Below are positions 1 to 8,464 of a stretch of 64,000 bases of DNA, piece by piece (within the stretch, counting starts at the first letter, position 1; every line of letters starts with the position of its first letter). The notes under the pieces were generated by a model. That model saw nothing but the letters and a program-made list of their open reading frames with translations. It did not search any database and was not told the origin of the DNA. The stretch comes from Halostagnicola sp. A-GB9-2 (lineage in GTDB: Archaea > Halobacteriota > Halobacteria > Halobacteriales > Natrialbaceae), in contig NZ_JASJOC010000001.1 of the NCBI RefSeq assembly GCF_030068615.1, positions 186,001-250,000 on the forward strand. The letters run 5' to 3'. The translations under genes were made by a program, and so were the position numbers.

Positions 1-80
1 GAACGATCGATCGACCCGTACTGTCATGTGAGTTGTATCCGTGGTTCACGGGTAAAAAGCCGGTGAAATCGGCGACTGAC

Positions 81-305
81 TCAACTGAGCGTGACTTTCC
101 AGGTTGTCGAACGCGCCCGACCCCACTTCTCGATATCGACGTCTTCCGATTTCTCTGCGAGGTGGGGGAGGCGAGCGCCGACCTGTTTCGATGAGAGATC
201 GATAGCTGCGGCAATGTTCTTCGCCCGGAAATACTGTTCCCCTCGGGCTGCACTCTCACGGAGATAGGAGAGAATGCGCTGTTCTTCGTCGGAGTAGTCG
301 TTCAT
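81..305 (-). CDS. Small winged-helix-like protein
   Basis: A 74-residue acidic protein starting MNDYSDEEQRIL. The pattern of a helix, a short spacer 'EQYFRAKNIAAAIDLSSKQVG' in which an AKxIA-type helix precedes a recognition-like helix, and a terminal 'WGRARSTTWKV' wing looks like a mini winged helix. It resembles the small haloarchaeal family I know as DUF7123, but no partner or target is known to me. An AT-rich element with two TTAA steps at about 335-350 lies a suitable distance upstream and may be its promoter. The function is an inference from fold-like pattern only. Confidence 0.8.
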   Translation of the reverse strand: MNDYSDEEQRILSYLRESAARGEQYFRAKNIAAAIDLSSKQVGARLPHLAEKSEDVDIEKWGRARSTTWKVTLS

Positions 306-478
306 CGTCCGTGTTCTGTCTAGGGTGTCTGTGGCCTTAACTCTTAACGGCTAAGACCAGCTTCTGACTGTGAAAATCGCCAGCAGTGACGGGTTATGAA
401 CGCGATACTCGAGGAGTGGACCGAGAGAAATACGATCGGCAGGTTGTCGCGGATTGATTCGACAGCGACGCCTTCCGT

Positions 479-682
479 TTACTCCCAGATGTGAATACCG
501 GCGACCGCGATTATCCCGAACGCGACAGCTCCAGCAAAGCCCCAGGCCGCCGTAATTTCGGGAACACCACCGAGCTCGAGCGCACCGACTATCATCGCAA
601 CAGCACCGACAACGACGAGTGCGCTGAGTGCCATCGTGAGGCCGACACCTTTGTCCGACGCAGATTCCGTTTGGGTAGTCAT
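479..682 (-). CDS. Small two-helix membrane protein
   Basis: A 67-residue protein with a short polar N terminus (MTTQTESASDKG) and two hydrophobic segments, at about residues 13-36 and 43-64, so it should be a small integral membrane protein. I placed the start at the ATG at 682; an in-frame start at 718 would add 12 basic residues unlike the rest. It stands alone between two unrelated minus-strand genes. It looks like one of the conserved small haloarchaeal membrane families; the function is unknown. Confidence 0.7.
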   Translation of the reverse strand: MTTQTESASDKGVGLTMALSALVVVGAVAMIVGALELGGVPEITAAWGFAGAVAFGIIAVAGIHIWE

Positions 683-814
683 ATCAAGCCGGTTTCGAGT
701 GAAGTCTCTTAATTGCACTCATTCGCGGTGATTCTCGCCACCGGCCAGAGCTGCTGTCGAGGCGGTGTGAACGACTCCGGCAGGTCGAATTCCCTTGAAA
801 AAGACGGAACGACC

Positions 815-1846
815 TTATCTGATCGTCGTGTGCTCGGACTCTTCGTTGAGCGCGAGATTGGCGGCGATTTCCGCGTTTCGCATGGCGTATCCCGCGGTCT
901 GTTGGACACTGACCAGCACCTCGCGAACTTTGAGGAGGTCGTCGTTGTCCATTTCGGGTAGTTCCGAGAGGATCTCTTCCTCCCGGTCCGCGATGTCCTG
1001 GTAGAGTTCGCGAGCTTCGATCGTCTTGTCGTAGTCCCGCTCGACGGCCGACTCGACCGCGAGGGACGTGATCTCGTCGACCAGTTCGGTCAGTTCTCGG
1101 ATTTCGCGCATGACGCTGCTGTCGATGTCGAGCGTGTGACCCTTCGTCTCCATCACGATATCGGCGATATCTTCGGCGTTGTCGGCGGTCAACTCGAGGT
1201 TCTTCGCGATCGAGCGGTAGCCGATTAGCGGAAAGCCGCTGTTGAGACCGACCGCACGGGCGAGGTTCGGATTCTGGTAGGCCGTAAAGATCAGGCGGAG
1301 CAGTAAGACGAAGATCTTGTTCGCCTGTCGCTCGCGGTTTAGAGCCCGCTGTGCGAGGTCCGGGTTTCCGTGGGCGAGCGCTTTGATGGCTTCGCCACGC
1401 ATCGTCCGGCCGGTTCGCTCGAGTCGCTCGAGCAGGCTATCCAGCGTGAAGTCCTCCGGGTCGACCGAACAGCGAATGGAGATGTTCTCCGGCGTTTCTT
1501 CGATGACGCCGAGTCCCATCAACTGCGTTTCCGCGCGGTAGACCGCGTTGATGTGATCCGACTCGAGCGCGCCGTCTTCGCATTCGATTCGAATGACGCG
1601 TCGACCGAGAACGTACTGGGCGACGATCGCTCGTTCAACGGCTTTCGAGTCGAGATTGTCGGCGTGGATGATCGCCTCGGTTTCTTCCGAGTTCGCAGAC
1701 TCGGGCATCACCGTCAGCGTTCCTTTGCCGCTGGTTCGAAGCGACACTTCGTCGCCTTTCTCGACATCGTGTTCGGATGCCCATTCGGCGGGGAGCGTCA
1801 TTGCGAGCGTCGACGGACCAAGCCGCTGCACTTTCCGCGTTTCCAT
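815..1846 (-). CDS. AbrB-PhoU fusion, phosphate regulator family
   Basis: A 343-residue protein. Residues 1-50 form a SpoVT/AbrB-type swapped-hairpin DNA-binding domain (METRKVQRLG, TLPAEWA, GDEVSL). Two PhoU-like helical repeats follow, roughly residues 120-210 and 220-320, with acidic motifs such as NAEDIAD and ANLALNE near the end. In archaea these fusions are thought to control phosphate uptake genes, combining a DNA-binding head with a PhoU sensor. No pst transporter lies nearby, so its targets must be elsewhere. The start is the first ATG, followed directly by the canonical AbrB opening. Family assignment is firm; the regulon is inference. Confidence 0.9.
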   Translation of the reverse strand: METRKVQRLGPSTLAMTLPAEWASEHDVEKGDEVSLRTSGKGTLTVMPESANSEETEAIIHADNLDSKAVERAIVAQYVLGRRVIRIECEDGALESDHINAVYRAETQLMGLGVIEETPENISIRCSVDPEDFTLDSLLERLERTGRTMRGEAIKALAHGNPDLAQRALNRERQANKIFVLLLRLIFTAYQNPNLARAVGLNSGFPLIGYRSIAKNLELTADNAEDIADIVMETKGHTLDIDSSVMREIRELTELVDEITSLAVESAVERDYDKTIEARELYQDIADREEEILSELPEMDNDDLLKVREVLVSVQQTAGYAMRNAEIAANLALNEESEHTTIR

Positions 1847-1948
1847 ACCGCTCCCTACGCAGGACGCGACCTTAATCCTGACTATATACTCAATACATTC
1901 TACTGCGTCGTTATATCCTTGCGTCGTTCAGAATATTGCGTCTCATCC

Positions 1949-3055
1949 TTAAACAACCTTCACGAGGCGGGTGGTATACCGCCCCGTCTGGACCTTGATC
2001 CAGCCGCGAAGCGTTTCGTCGAGTTCGTCGTCGTCGGTGTCGACATGAAACGTCCCGATGCCGTCGAGTTTCTCCTCTGACGCGACGATATCGAGCGCTT
2101 CGGATCGTCGAATAACGGCCGGCGAGATCTGGTGATTACCGCGACCAAAGAGAAATCCCTGTCCGCCGATCGGAGAGACGACGATCGTGACCGGATCCTC
2201 GAGGACCGCCAGTATTTGGTCTTCGGTCGCGTCTCGCTCGAGGAGCTCGCCGCCTCGCCAGACGTCCACGCCGAGCGGGGACGGATCGATGTCGAGTTCC
2301 GATTCGATCCGACCGACGGTGCTTCCGGGGCCGAACACGTAAGTCGTCCCCCGGTCGATATCTCGGGCATATCCGGCAGCCAGGGATTCGACGTTCCCGC
2401 TCGCGAGTTGTTTGCTCGATTGGACCTCGGAGGAAACGGGAACTGAAACGACCGCTTTCAGTTCCGACCGAACCGTCCCATCCCGGTAGGCGTCTTCGTC
2501 GATATCGTTTACCTCCCGCGGTTCGACCCGGTCGAACTCGGCAGCGACTCGACCGGCGTCGGCTGGCGTAACGGCGAACACCGAGGAGTAGATTTTCACG
2601 CCCGCCGGGACGCCGAGCATCGGCGTATCGACGCTGGCTTCCTCGAGCACTTCGGCGACGTCGACGGCGGTCCCGTCCCCGCCGACGAACAGGACCAGGT
2701 CGACATCGCACTCGAGAAACGAGCGAACCGCTCTCCGCGTGTCTTCGGCCGTCGTCTCCTCCCCGTCTGCGGACGCCGAACGCGAAAAACCTTCGGACGC
2801 GTCGGGCTCGAAGACGACTTTCGGCTCGAATCCGGCGGCTCTGACGGCGTCCTCACCCAAACTTCCCGCCGCTGTGTAGACGGAAAGCTCCGAACGGAGC
2901 CGAAAGAGCGTCTCGAGCGCGTCGCGTGCGCGACTCGGAGCCCGCGGTTTCGCACCGCGACGGCGGGCCTCCTCGAGTTTGCCGTCCGTTCCCTTTAGGC
3001 CGACTCGCCCGCCCATACCTGCGATCGGATTGACGACGAACCCGATTGAGTTCAT
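1949..3055 (-). CDS. ATP-NAD kinase family protein
   Basis: A 368-residue protein beginning MNSIGFVVNPIAGMGG, the usual opening of the archaeal ATP-NAD kinase-like family. The diacylglycerol/NAD-kinase signature GGDGT is at residues 125-129. A short region of about 85-105 is rich in Ser, Glu and Thr and looks like an insertion. The enzyme family phosphorylates NAD to NADP; this long branch (near 370 residues, larger than typical 280-residue NadK) has been annotated on similarity only, so the substrate is not certain. The start at 3055 fits the family; a longer frame to 3121 has no matching sequence. Confidence 0.88.
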   Translation of the reverse strand: MNSIGFVVNPIAGMGGRVGLKGTDGKLEEARRRGAKPRAPSRARDALETLFRLRSELSVYTAAGSLGEDAVRAAGFEPKVVFEPDASEGFSRSASADGEETTAEDTRRAVRSFLECDVDLVLFVGGDGTAVDVAEVLEEASVDTPMLGVPAGVKIYSSVFAVTPADAGRVAAEFDRVEPREVNDIDEDAYRDGTVRSELKAVVSVPVSSEVQSSKQLASGNVESLAAGYARDIDRGTTYVFGPGSTVGRIESELDIDPSPLGVDVWRGGELLERDATEDQILAVLEDPVTIVVSPIGGQGFLFGRGNHQISPAVIRRSEALDIVASEEKLDGIGTFHVDTDDDELDETLRGWIKVQTGRYTTRLVKVV

Positions 3056-3175
3056 AGGTGGGATAGCGGGGACGGCTCCAAAAACGGTGTGGCTTCCCGT
3101 TCGGCTACCACTGCGATCCACCGCGGCTCACCGTTTTTCTGAAACGTTAAGAGGGATGGGACGGGAGTATCGACC

Positions 3176-3301
3176 ATGACTGCACTGACACACCTGCTCC
3201 TCGAGGCGGAACCGGCACTTCCGATGACCATCGTCGGCTGGGGCGTCCTGCTCGTGAGCCTCCTAATAGCCGTCGTCTGGCTTGCGTTTTTGTATCGTTA
3301 A
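3176..3301 (+). CDS. 41-residue single-pass membrane protein
   Basis: A small frame MTALTHLLLEAEPALPM... with one strong transmembrane helix (about residues 17-39) ending in FLYR. It sits in the gap between two minus-strand genes and its stop codon overlaps the stop of the convergent MoCF gene by two bases (GTTAAC, 3298-3301). Coding potential is supported by a clean ATG, GC-rich third positions and a compact hydrophobic design; there is no RBS-like element and it is probably leaderless. I recognise no function. Small single-pass proteins of this sort are common in haloarchaea and often left out of annotation. Confidence 0.6.
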   Translation: MTALTHLLLEAEPALPMTIVGWGVLLVSLLIAVVWLAFLYR

Positions 3302-3987
3302 CTCGGTTGTTCGGTCCGATCTTCGAACCACTCAGCCGCAGCTTGGACGGTTTGGAGGTCGGTACTTTCGATCGCCACTCGCACGGATTCGCCGGGATAA
3401 CTCCCGACGGAGACATCGAATCGGTCCCTGAGTTCGGCGAGTCGATCGAGCAGTGCGCTTTCCGGTTCGTCCGCGACGACGACCTCGCGATGGGTCCGAA
3501 CGCCGTTGAATTCGCCGGCAATCCCGTCGAACATCGATTTCATCTCTTCTGGGACGCCGGGGAGGACGTAAATATTCTCGAGGACCACACCGGGAGCGAC
3601 GCCGTTCGTATTATGCAGCGCTCGAGCACCTGCCGGAAGATTCCCCGTTCCGTCCGTTAGATCCTCGTGGGAGTAGCCGCCTTCCTCGGCGAGCCACTCG
3701 AGCGCTCCCTCGTGCGGTTCGAGTCGTCGCCCGACCGCAGCGGCGACGCCTTCCATGGTTACGTCGTCGTGGGTCGGTCCGAGTCCGCCCGTGACGAGTA
3801 CGGCGTCGTACTCGGCTCGATACTCGTTTACTACTCGGGCGAGATCATCGATGCGATCCGGTATCGTCGTCACGCGCTCGACGGCCACCCCGCGGTCGGT
3901 GAGTTGCTCGGCGAGCCACGTCGCGTTGGTGTTGGCTGTTCGCCCGGCGAGTAACTCGTCCCCGACCGTTACCACGGCAACGTTCAT
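3298..3987 (-). CDS. MoCF/CinA-like molybdopterin-binding domain protein
   Basis: A 229-residue protein with the MoCF (MogA/MoeA/CinA N-terminal) fold: MNVAVVTVGDELLAG at the N terminus and the signature VTGGLGPTHDDVT near residue 67-79. The C-terminal part (PGVPEEMKSMFD) is typical of the CinA N-terminal domain without the nicotinamide amidase domain. Members of this group are implicated either in molybdopterin handling or in ADP-ribose pyrophosphatase activity (CinA/COG1058). I chose the ATG at 3987 because it opens directly on the first strand; an ATG at 4014 is possible. Which activity it has cannot be decided from sequence alone. Confidence 0.88.
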   Translation of the reverse strand: MNVAVVTVGDELLAGRTANTNATWLAEQLTDRGVAVERVTTIPDRIDDLARVVNEYRAEYDAVLVTGGLGPTHDDVTMEGVAAAVGRRLEPHEGALEWLAEEGGYSHEDLTDGTGNLPAGARALHNTNGVAPGVVLENIYVLPGVPEEMKSMFDGIAGEFNGVRTHREVVVADEPESALLDRLAELRDRFDVSVGSYPGESVRVAIESTDLQTVQAAAEWFEDRTEQPS

Positions 3988-4127
3988 AACACTTCGTTCG
4001 AACTCCGCGACCATAGGTATCTCGTCGCCCGGTGCCGTCGTCGACGCTTCGAACGCTGTCGACGCCCCGACCGCCGTCGGCAATTCGCTTGGAGAGGAAC
4101 TAAGTATTCTCGAGATCATCTCCGAGT

Positions 4128-4613
4128 ATGAACAGTAGAGTCGAGTCCGATGGAGCCCCGGTGAAAACGGACCGTTCCCGAACGACCGACATTGTCGGCA
4201 CAACCCGAACGCTCCGGATCGGACACGATCGCCCCATCAGGATCAGTGCGGGGCATCGAATCCTCCATCACGACGGCAAATGCGCTCGACCACACGGACA
4301 CAATTACGAAGTTTCCGTCACTGTTGAAGGCGAACTTACCGAAGAAGGATGGGTCGTCGACAAGGGAGATATTACCGAGGTGATCTCTGAGTGGGATCAC
4401 ATGTTCCTGCTCGAGGCCGGTGATCCGCTGGTCGACGCTTTCGAAGCGGCCGGCGACGGCGACGCGCTCGTCGTTCTCGAGCACCCCCCGACTGCGGAGG
4501 TGATGAGCGTCGTCTTGGAGAACCGCCTCGCGGATTCCCTGCCCGAGAGCGTGGACGAGATTACCGTCCAGGTGAGCGAAACGAGCGAACTCTGCGGCGG
4601 AGGCACTCGCTGA
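4128..4613 (+). CDS. queD: 6-carboxytetrahydropterin synthase QueD
   Basis: A 161-residue member of the 6-pyruvoyltetrahydropterin synthase fold. It converts dihydroneopterin triphosphate to 6-carboxytetrahydropterin, the second step to preQ0. Zinc ligands are the His in SAGHRI and the pair in RPHGHNYEV; the catalytic Cys precedes it in DGKCARPHGH; the later HMFLLEAGDPL and WVVDKGDI segments are also family hallmarks. The gene is first of the queD-queE-queC run, ending one base before queE. In archaea the product preQ0 is inserted at position 15 of tRNA and turned into archaeosine. An AT-rich element 'aactaagtat' about 30 bases upstream could be a TATA box. Confidence 0.93.
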   Translation: MNSRVESDGAPVKTDRSRTTDIVGTTRTLRIGHDRPIRISAGHRILHHDGKCARPHGHNYEVSVTVEGELTEEGWVVDKGDITEVISEWDHMFLLEAGDPLVDAFEAAGDGDALVVLEHPPTAEVMSVVLENRLADSLPESVDEITVQVSETSELCGGGTR

Positions 4614-4614
4614 G

Positions 4615-5499
4615 ATGCCCGTCTCGAGTTCCGGTCCGGGTTCGAAGGGTGCCTCCGCCTCGAGCACAGGAAGCGATTCCGGGCAGGAGTCGGATGCTGT
4701 CGAGAAGCCGAAGGGGGACGCACTCCCGATCAACGAACTCTTCTACTCGATTCAGGGCGAGGGAACGCTCGCGGGCGTCCCATCCGTGTTCGTCCGAACG
4801 AGCGGCTGTAACCTCCGGTGTTGGTTCTGCGACTCCTATCACACCTCGTGGGAACCCACCCACGCCTGGATGAATCTCGACGATATCGTTTCCGAAATCC
4901 AGTCCTTTGAGGAGGCGAATCACGTCGTCCTCACGGGCGGCGAACCGATGCTCCACGACGAGTCAGTGACGCTTCTCGAGCAACTCGACGAACTGGGCTA
5001 TCACACGACGGTCGAAACTAACGGGACGATCTTCCGCGACGCCCCGATCGACCTCGCCTCGATCAGCCCGAAACTCGAGAACAGCACGCCGACGCCCGAA
5101 CGCGATCCGAGGGGCGAAGTTCCGAAGGAATCTCGGGACGGTGACCGGTGGCCGGCGGGAGCCCTGAACCGGGACGAGGGCGAGTTCGAATCGAAGCACG
5201 AACGCGACCGGATCGACCTCGAGTCGATGAGCCGACTGCTGGAAACCTCCGACTTCCAGTTGAAGTTCGTCGTCACGGGCGAGGACGATATGCCCGAAAT
5301 TCTGTCGCTCCTCGAGGACCTTCGGTCGGAATCTTCGGTTCCGATCACCGCCAACGACGTTCTGTTAATGCCCGAAGGCGCGACTCGAGAGCGCCTCGCG
5401 GAGACGCGGACTCGAGTCGCCGAACTCGCGATGGATCACGGCTTTCGATACACGCCGCGGCTCCACGTCGACCTGTGGAACGACGCCCCGGAAACGTAG
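4615..5499 (+). CDS. queE: 7-carboxy-7-deazaguanine synthase QueE (radical SAM)
   Basis: A 294-residue radical SAM enzyme that rearranges 6-carboxytetrahydropterin to 7-carboxy-7-deazaguanine. The cluster-binding cysteines are C65, C69 and C72 in CNLRCWFC, preceded by the QueE opening INELFYSIQGEG and followed by VLTGGEPMLH. About 37 Ser/Gly-rich residues precede the domain; this extension is not needed by the family and may be a disordered leader. The region around residues 160-205 is a charged insertion before the SAM-domain C-terminal half. It starts one base after the queD stop and is followed by queC 20 bases later, so the three are probably one transcript. Confidence 0.93.
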   Translation: MPVSSSGPGSKGASASSTGSDSGQESDAVEKPKGDALPINELFYSIQGEGTLAGVPSVFVRTSGCNLRCWFCDSYHTSWEPTHAWMNLDDIVSEIQSFEEANHVVLTGGEPMLHDESVTLLEQLDELGYHTTVETNGTIFRDAPIDLASISPKLENSTPTPERDPRGEVPKESRDGDRWPAGALNRDEGEFESKHERDRIDLESMSRLLETSDFQLKFVVTGEDDMPEILSLLEDLRSESSVPITANDVLLMPEGATRERLAETRTRVAELAMDHGFRYTPRLHVDLWNDAPET

Positions 5500-5519
5500 A
5501 CGACGGATTAGTACCACAA

Positions 5520-6269
5520 ATGGCTCCAAAAACAGACATCGACGCGACCGACGAATTGACTTCCGAAGGCGACCGCCCCCGTGATCGCGCCGTCGTCCTC
5601 CTCTCGGGCGGCATGGACAGCGCGACGGCGGCCTACGAAGCACGAGAGCGCGGCTACGACATTTACGCGTTGCACACCTCCTACGGCCAGCGAACCGAGA
5701 GCCGCGAACTCGAGTGCGCCCGCCAACTCGCGAGCGAACTCGCGGTCGAGGACTTCCTCCGGATCGAAACGGGACACCTCGCGGCAATCGGTGCCTCGAG
5801 TCTGACGGACGAGGAGATGGCCGTCGAAGACGCGGATATGGAAAGCGAGGAAATTCCGGACACCTACGTCCCGTTTCGCAACGCGAACCTGCTCTCGATG
5901 GCGGTCTCCTACGCGGAGGCCAACGACTGCGAAGCGGTCTTCATCGGCGCCCACAGCGAGGACTTTTCGGGCTACCCGGACTGTCGGCCCGCGTTCTTCG
6001 ACGCCTTCGAACGCGTCGTCGAGGTCGGAACGAAACCCGAGACGGAGATTTCGATCGAAGCCCCCTTCGTCGAGTGGTCGAAGACCGATATCGCCGAGCG
6101 AGGACTCGAGCTCGAGGTACCCTACGAACACACGTGGTCGTGTTATCGTGAGGATGAGCCCGCCTGCGGCACCTGTGACTCGTGTGCGTTCCGGCTGCAA
6201 GCGTTTCGAAACAACGGCGTTCGGGATCCGATTGCGTACGCGACGCGTCCTTCATATCCACAGAGTTGA
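5520..6269 (+). CDS. queC: 7-cyano-7-deazaguanine synthase QueC
   Basis: A 249-residue ATP-dependent ligase/nitrile synthase that makes preQ0 from 7-carboxy-7-deazaguanine and ammonia. The PP-loop SGGMDSATA is near residues 27-35, and four cysteines for structural zinc are at the C terminus (WSCYREDEPACGTCDSC). The FRNANLLSMA and GAHSEDFSGYPDCR motifs are those of QueC. The start is the ATG at 5520; the frame is open much further upstream but only overlaps queE. Its place behind queD and queE completes the GTP-to-preQ0 route except folE and the tRNA enzymes, which are not in this window. Confidence 0.95.
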   Translation: MAPKTDIDATDELTSEGDRPRDRAVVLLSGGMDSATAAYEARERGYDIYALHTSYGQRTESRELECARQLASELAVEDFLRIETGHLAAIGASSLTDEEMAVEDADMESEEIPDTYVPFRNANLLSMAVSYAEANDCEAVFIGAHSEDFSGYPDCRPAFFDAFERVVEVGTKPETEISIEAPFVEWSKTDIAERGLELEVPYEHTWSCYREDEPACGTCDSCAFRLQAFRNNGVRDPIAYATRPSYPQS

Positions 6270-6426
6270 CGGTTCGTATCCGTTCCCTCGAATGCTTTCC
6301 TCACAGACGAACGACTCCCGGAAACTCGCAGGCACACCCAGCGGACATTTTTGTGAAGTCGCCCAATCGGTGCGAGCGACACGCATGGGGAAACGCTCAT
6401 CTGTCACTGCGTCGAATCGACCGATA

Positions 6427-6897
6427 ATGGGCCTCCCTCTCCTCGAGTGGTTTCGCGACGAAAATGGCGACTGGACGGTCCCCAGGGGACGTAAGGGTGA
6501 GTTCGTCGCGCTCGCTGTCGCCCTTCCGGTTTTAGCCTATTTCGTCGCGCCGGATCCGGGAGCGCTTCACCCGGGCTGGCTCTGGCCGGTAATCCCACTC
6601 GGAATCGCGAGCGGGCTGCTCTACACCCGGCGCTATCGACGTCACGTTATCGACGCGATCCCCGAAGATACTGGCAGTTGGGTGATCCTGACGATGCTCG
6701 GGGGCGGGTTCGGCCTCTCGACGCTCGAGGCGCTCGGTCTCGCGCGACCAGCGATGTTTTTCGCCCTCGCCGCGGGACTGACGATCCTGAGCGTGTATAC
6801 GCTTCGCCTCCTCTCACCACTCCACGACGATTGTGAGCCCGCGCGTCGCGGCGTTGAACCGCCGAGTGGAGAAGAGCCCAAAAGCACACCCAAATGA
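6427..6897 (+). CDS. Multi-pass membrane protein of unknown function
   Basis: A 156-residue protein with four or five hydrophobic segments (about residues 25-45, 50-66, 85-105 and 112-130), a basic loop RRYRRH that should face the cytoplasm, and an acidic, proline-rich tail. I selected the ATG at 6427 (MGLPLLEWFRDENG); an ATG at 6385 would add fourteen basic residues. It stands between queC and a convergent deacetylase gene whose stop lies five bases away. I recognise no family. Confidence 0.75.
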   Translation: MGLPLLEWFRDENGDWTVPRGRKGEFVALAVALPVLAYFVAPDPGALHPGWLWPVIPLGIASGLLYTRRYRRHVIDAIPEDTGSWVILTMLGGGFGLSTLEALGLARPAMFFALAAGLTILSVYTLRLLSPLHDDCEPARRGVEPPSGEEPKSTPK

Positions 6898-6901
6898 GCT
6901 G

Positions 6902-8155
6902 TTAGTCGTTGATCACGTACTCGTTTTCGACCGTTTCCGGTTGAATAACGGTTATTTCGCCCCCTTCTTCGTACTCAGATATGGCTTCGACAGCGTCCTC
7001 GAACTCCTCGAGCGACTCGTCGAGTTCGAAGTACGCCAGAGACGTGATCCCGCCCAGTTCGGCGGTCCACTCGAGTAACTGCTCGACTTCACCGGCCGAC
7101 GGATCCGACACTCGCGGACAGAGCGTCGGATTGGTCGCGTAGCCGCCGACTCCATACCGGCCGGCAAAGCCGAGTTCGTGGTGTTCCGCACAGAGATCGA
7201 GCGTCCGCTCGTTGTACCTGCCGGTCGGATAGGAGACGTATTTCGCGCCGTCCTCGTAGCCGTTATCCTCGAGCCACTCGACCGCGTCCGCGAACGCATC
7301 TTCCTGCTCGTCGTCGTCGAGTCCGGTCGGGTTCTGTGCGTTGTGCGTGTTGCTCGCGATGGTCCAGTCCGCATCAGCGAGTTCCTCGAGTTGCTCCTCG
7401 GTGAGTCGGTCGCCTTCTGCTTGCTCGTCCTCGCGAATGCGCCCGGGCGGGACGAAGGCGGTCGCCGGATAGTCGTACTCCTCGAGAATGCCGAGCGCTT
7501 CCGTGTAGTGGTTCTCGTAGCCGCCGTCGAGCTGGATCATTACCATACCGTCGTCGGGACGGGGGACGAAGTGAAGATCGTCGATCCAGATCTCCCGGCC
7601 GTCGTCTTCGCCGCCAAGCATCGTAATCTGAATCTCGGAAACCTCGCCCATGTCCGCGTCGTCATCGGCTTCTGCGACGCCGAAGTTGGTTCGCTCGAAC
7701 GAAAGTTCGCCGATCTCGCTCCGGAACGCGAGCAGGTCGCCGTCGTCGTCGAACAGCTGTATCAAGAGATCCGACAGGGAGCCCGACTCGACGGCGAGTC
7801 CGGGGCTCATCCCCGAGAAGTCTTCGGAGTCCGACAGCTCGCGTGCGATCGTGACTCGTCCGTCGGCCTCGGTCTCGAGGTGGGCGGACTGGGAGCCGGT
7901 GTAGTATCGGTCCTCGTCGGCGGAGAGCGATCCTTCGATCGTCTCCCAATCGTCGAGGTCCTCGAAATCGTCGAACTCTTCGACGCCCCCGGTTTCGTCG
8001 TCCCCCTCGTCTCCACTGTCGGATGCGTCATCGTCCGAGGGCTCGTCACCGTCGTCATCGTCGCCCGATTCGTCGGGGTTATCCAGTTCGGCGCAGCCAG
8101 CGAAGGCGACTGCGCTGATTCCCGCGGTTGTCGTGAGATACGTTCGTCGGTTCAT
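6902..8155 (-). CDS. Polysaccharide deacetylase family lipoprotein
   Basis: A 417-residue exported protein. The N terminus MNRRTYLTTTAGISAVAFAGC is a twin-arginine lipoprotein signal with lipobox AGC (C21), then a long Asp/Glu/Ser stalk (about residues 25-60). A beta-rich domain (about 65-195) precedes the NodB-like carbohydrate esterase 4 domain. The metal-binding Asp is in QLDGGYENH. The usual HTxxH metal motif reads NTHNAQNP, so the second His is replaced by Asn, and the later loop is SYPTGRYNE. This change is common in haloarchaeal members as far as I recall but makes deacetylase activity uncertain. A frame start at 8236 is less likely because it puts 27 residues before the Tat motif. Confidence 0.88.
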   Translation of the reverse strand: MNRRTYLTTTAGISAVAFAGCAELDNPDESGDDDDGDEPSDDDASDSGDEGDDETGGVEEFDDFEDLDDWETIEGSLSADEDRYYTGSQSAHLETEADGRVTIARELSDSEDFSGMSPGLAVESGSLSDLLIQLFDDDGDLLAFRSEIGELSFERTNFGVAEADDDADMGEVSEIQITMLGGEDDGREIWIDDLHFVPRPDDGMVMIQLDGGYENHYTEALGILEEYDYPATAFVPPGRIREDEQAEGDRLTEEQLEELADADWTIASNTHNAQNPTGLDDDEQEDAFADAVEWLEDNGYEDGAKYVSYPTGRYNERTLDLCAEHHELGFAGRYGVGGYATNPTLCPRVSDPSAGEVEQLLEWTAELGGITSLAYFELDESLEEFEDAVEAISEYEEGGEITVIQPETVENEYVIND

Positions 8156-8464
8156 CGGAGTGTCCAGTCCTTCGAGAAAATCCCGGTAAGTTATTGATCG
8201 GGTATCTACGCTGTATCCGTCGCCTCTCTGAGACAACGAACGGCTTCAGTGGCGGTAAACGATTGTCATCCCGAAACGATCCGAACGTCGTCTCGGTATC
8301 CGGACACACCGGAAATTACCGATGCTCGCCGCTTCAGGACAGAACACAGGCTCGAAGTGCAATTTCATCTGGCTGGGGAACGTGATTCCGGACAGCGTAA
8401 GGGGTGCAAAACGCTGTATGGTGCGGTTTACTCGAGTGGGGTCGCTGAAAACTGCTCCGGGAGA
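8156..8464. other. Intergenic region, 309 bases
   Basis: It lies between two genes on the minus strand, upstream of the deacetylase lipoprotein and downstream of the DMT transporter. An AT-rich stretch 'aagttattgatcgg' at about 8188-8201 is a possible promoter for the lipoprotein gene. I see no open frame with coding character and no strong hairpin. Confidence 0.5.
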
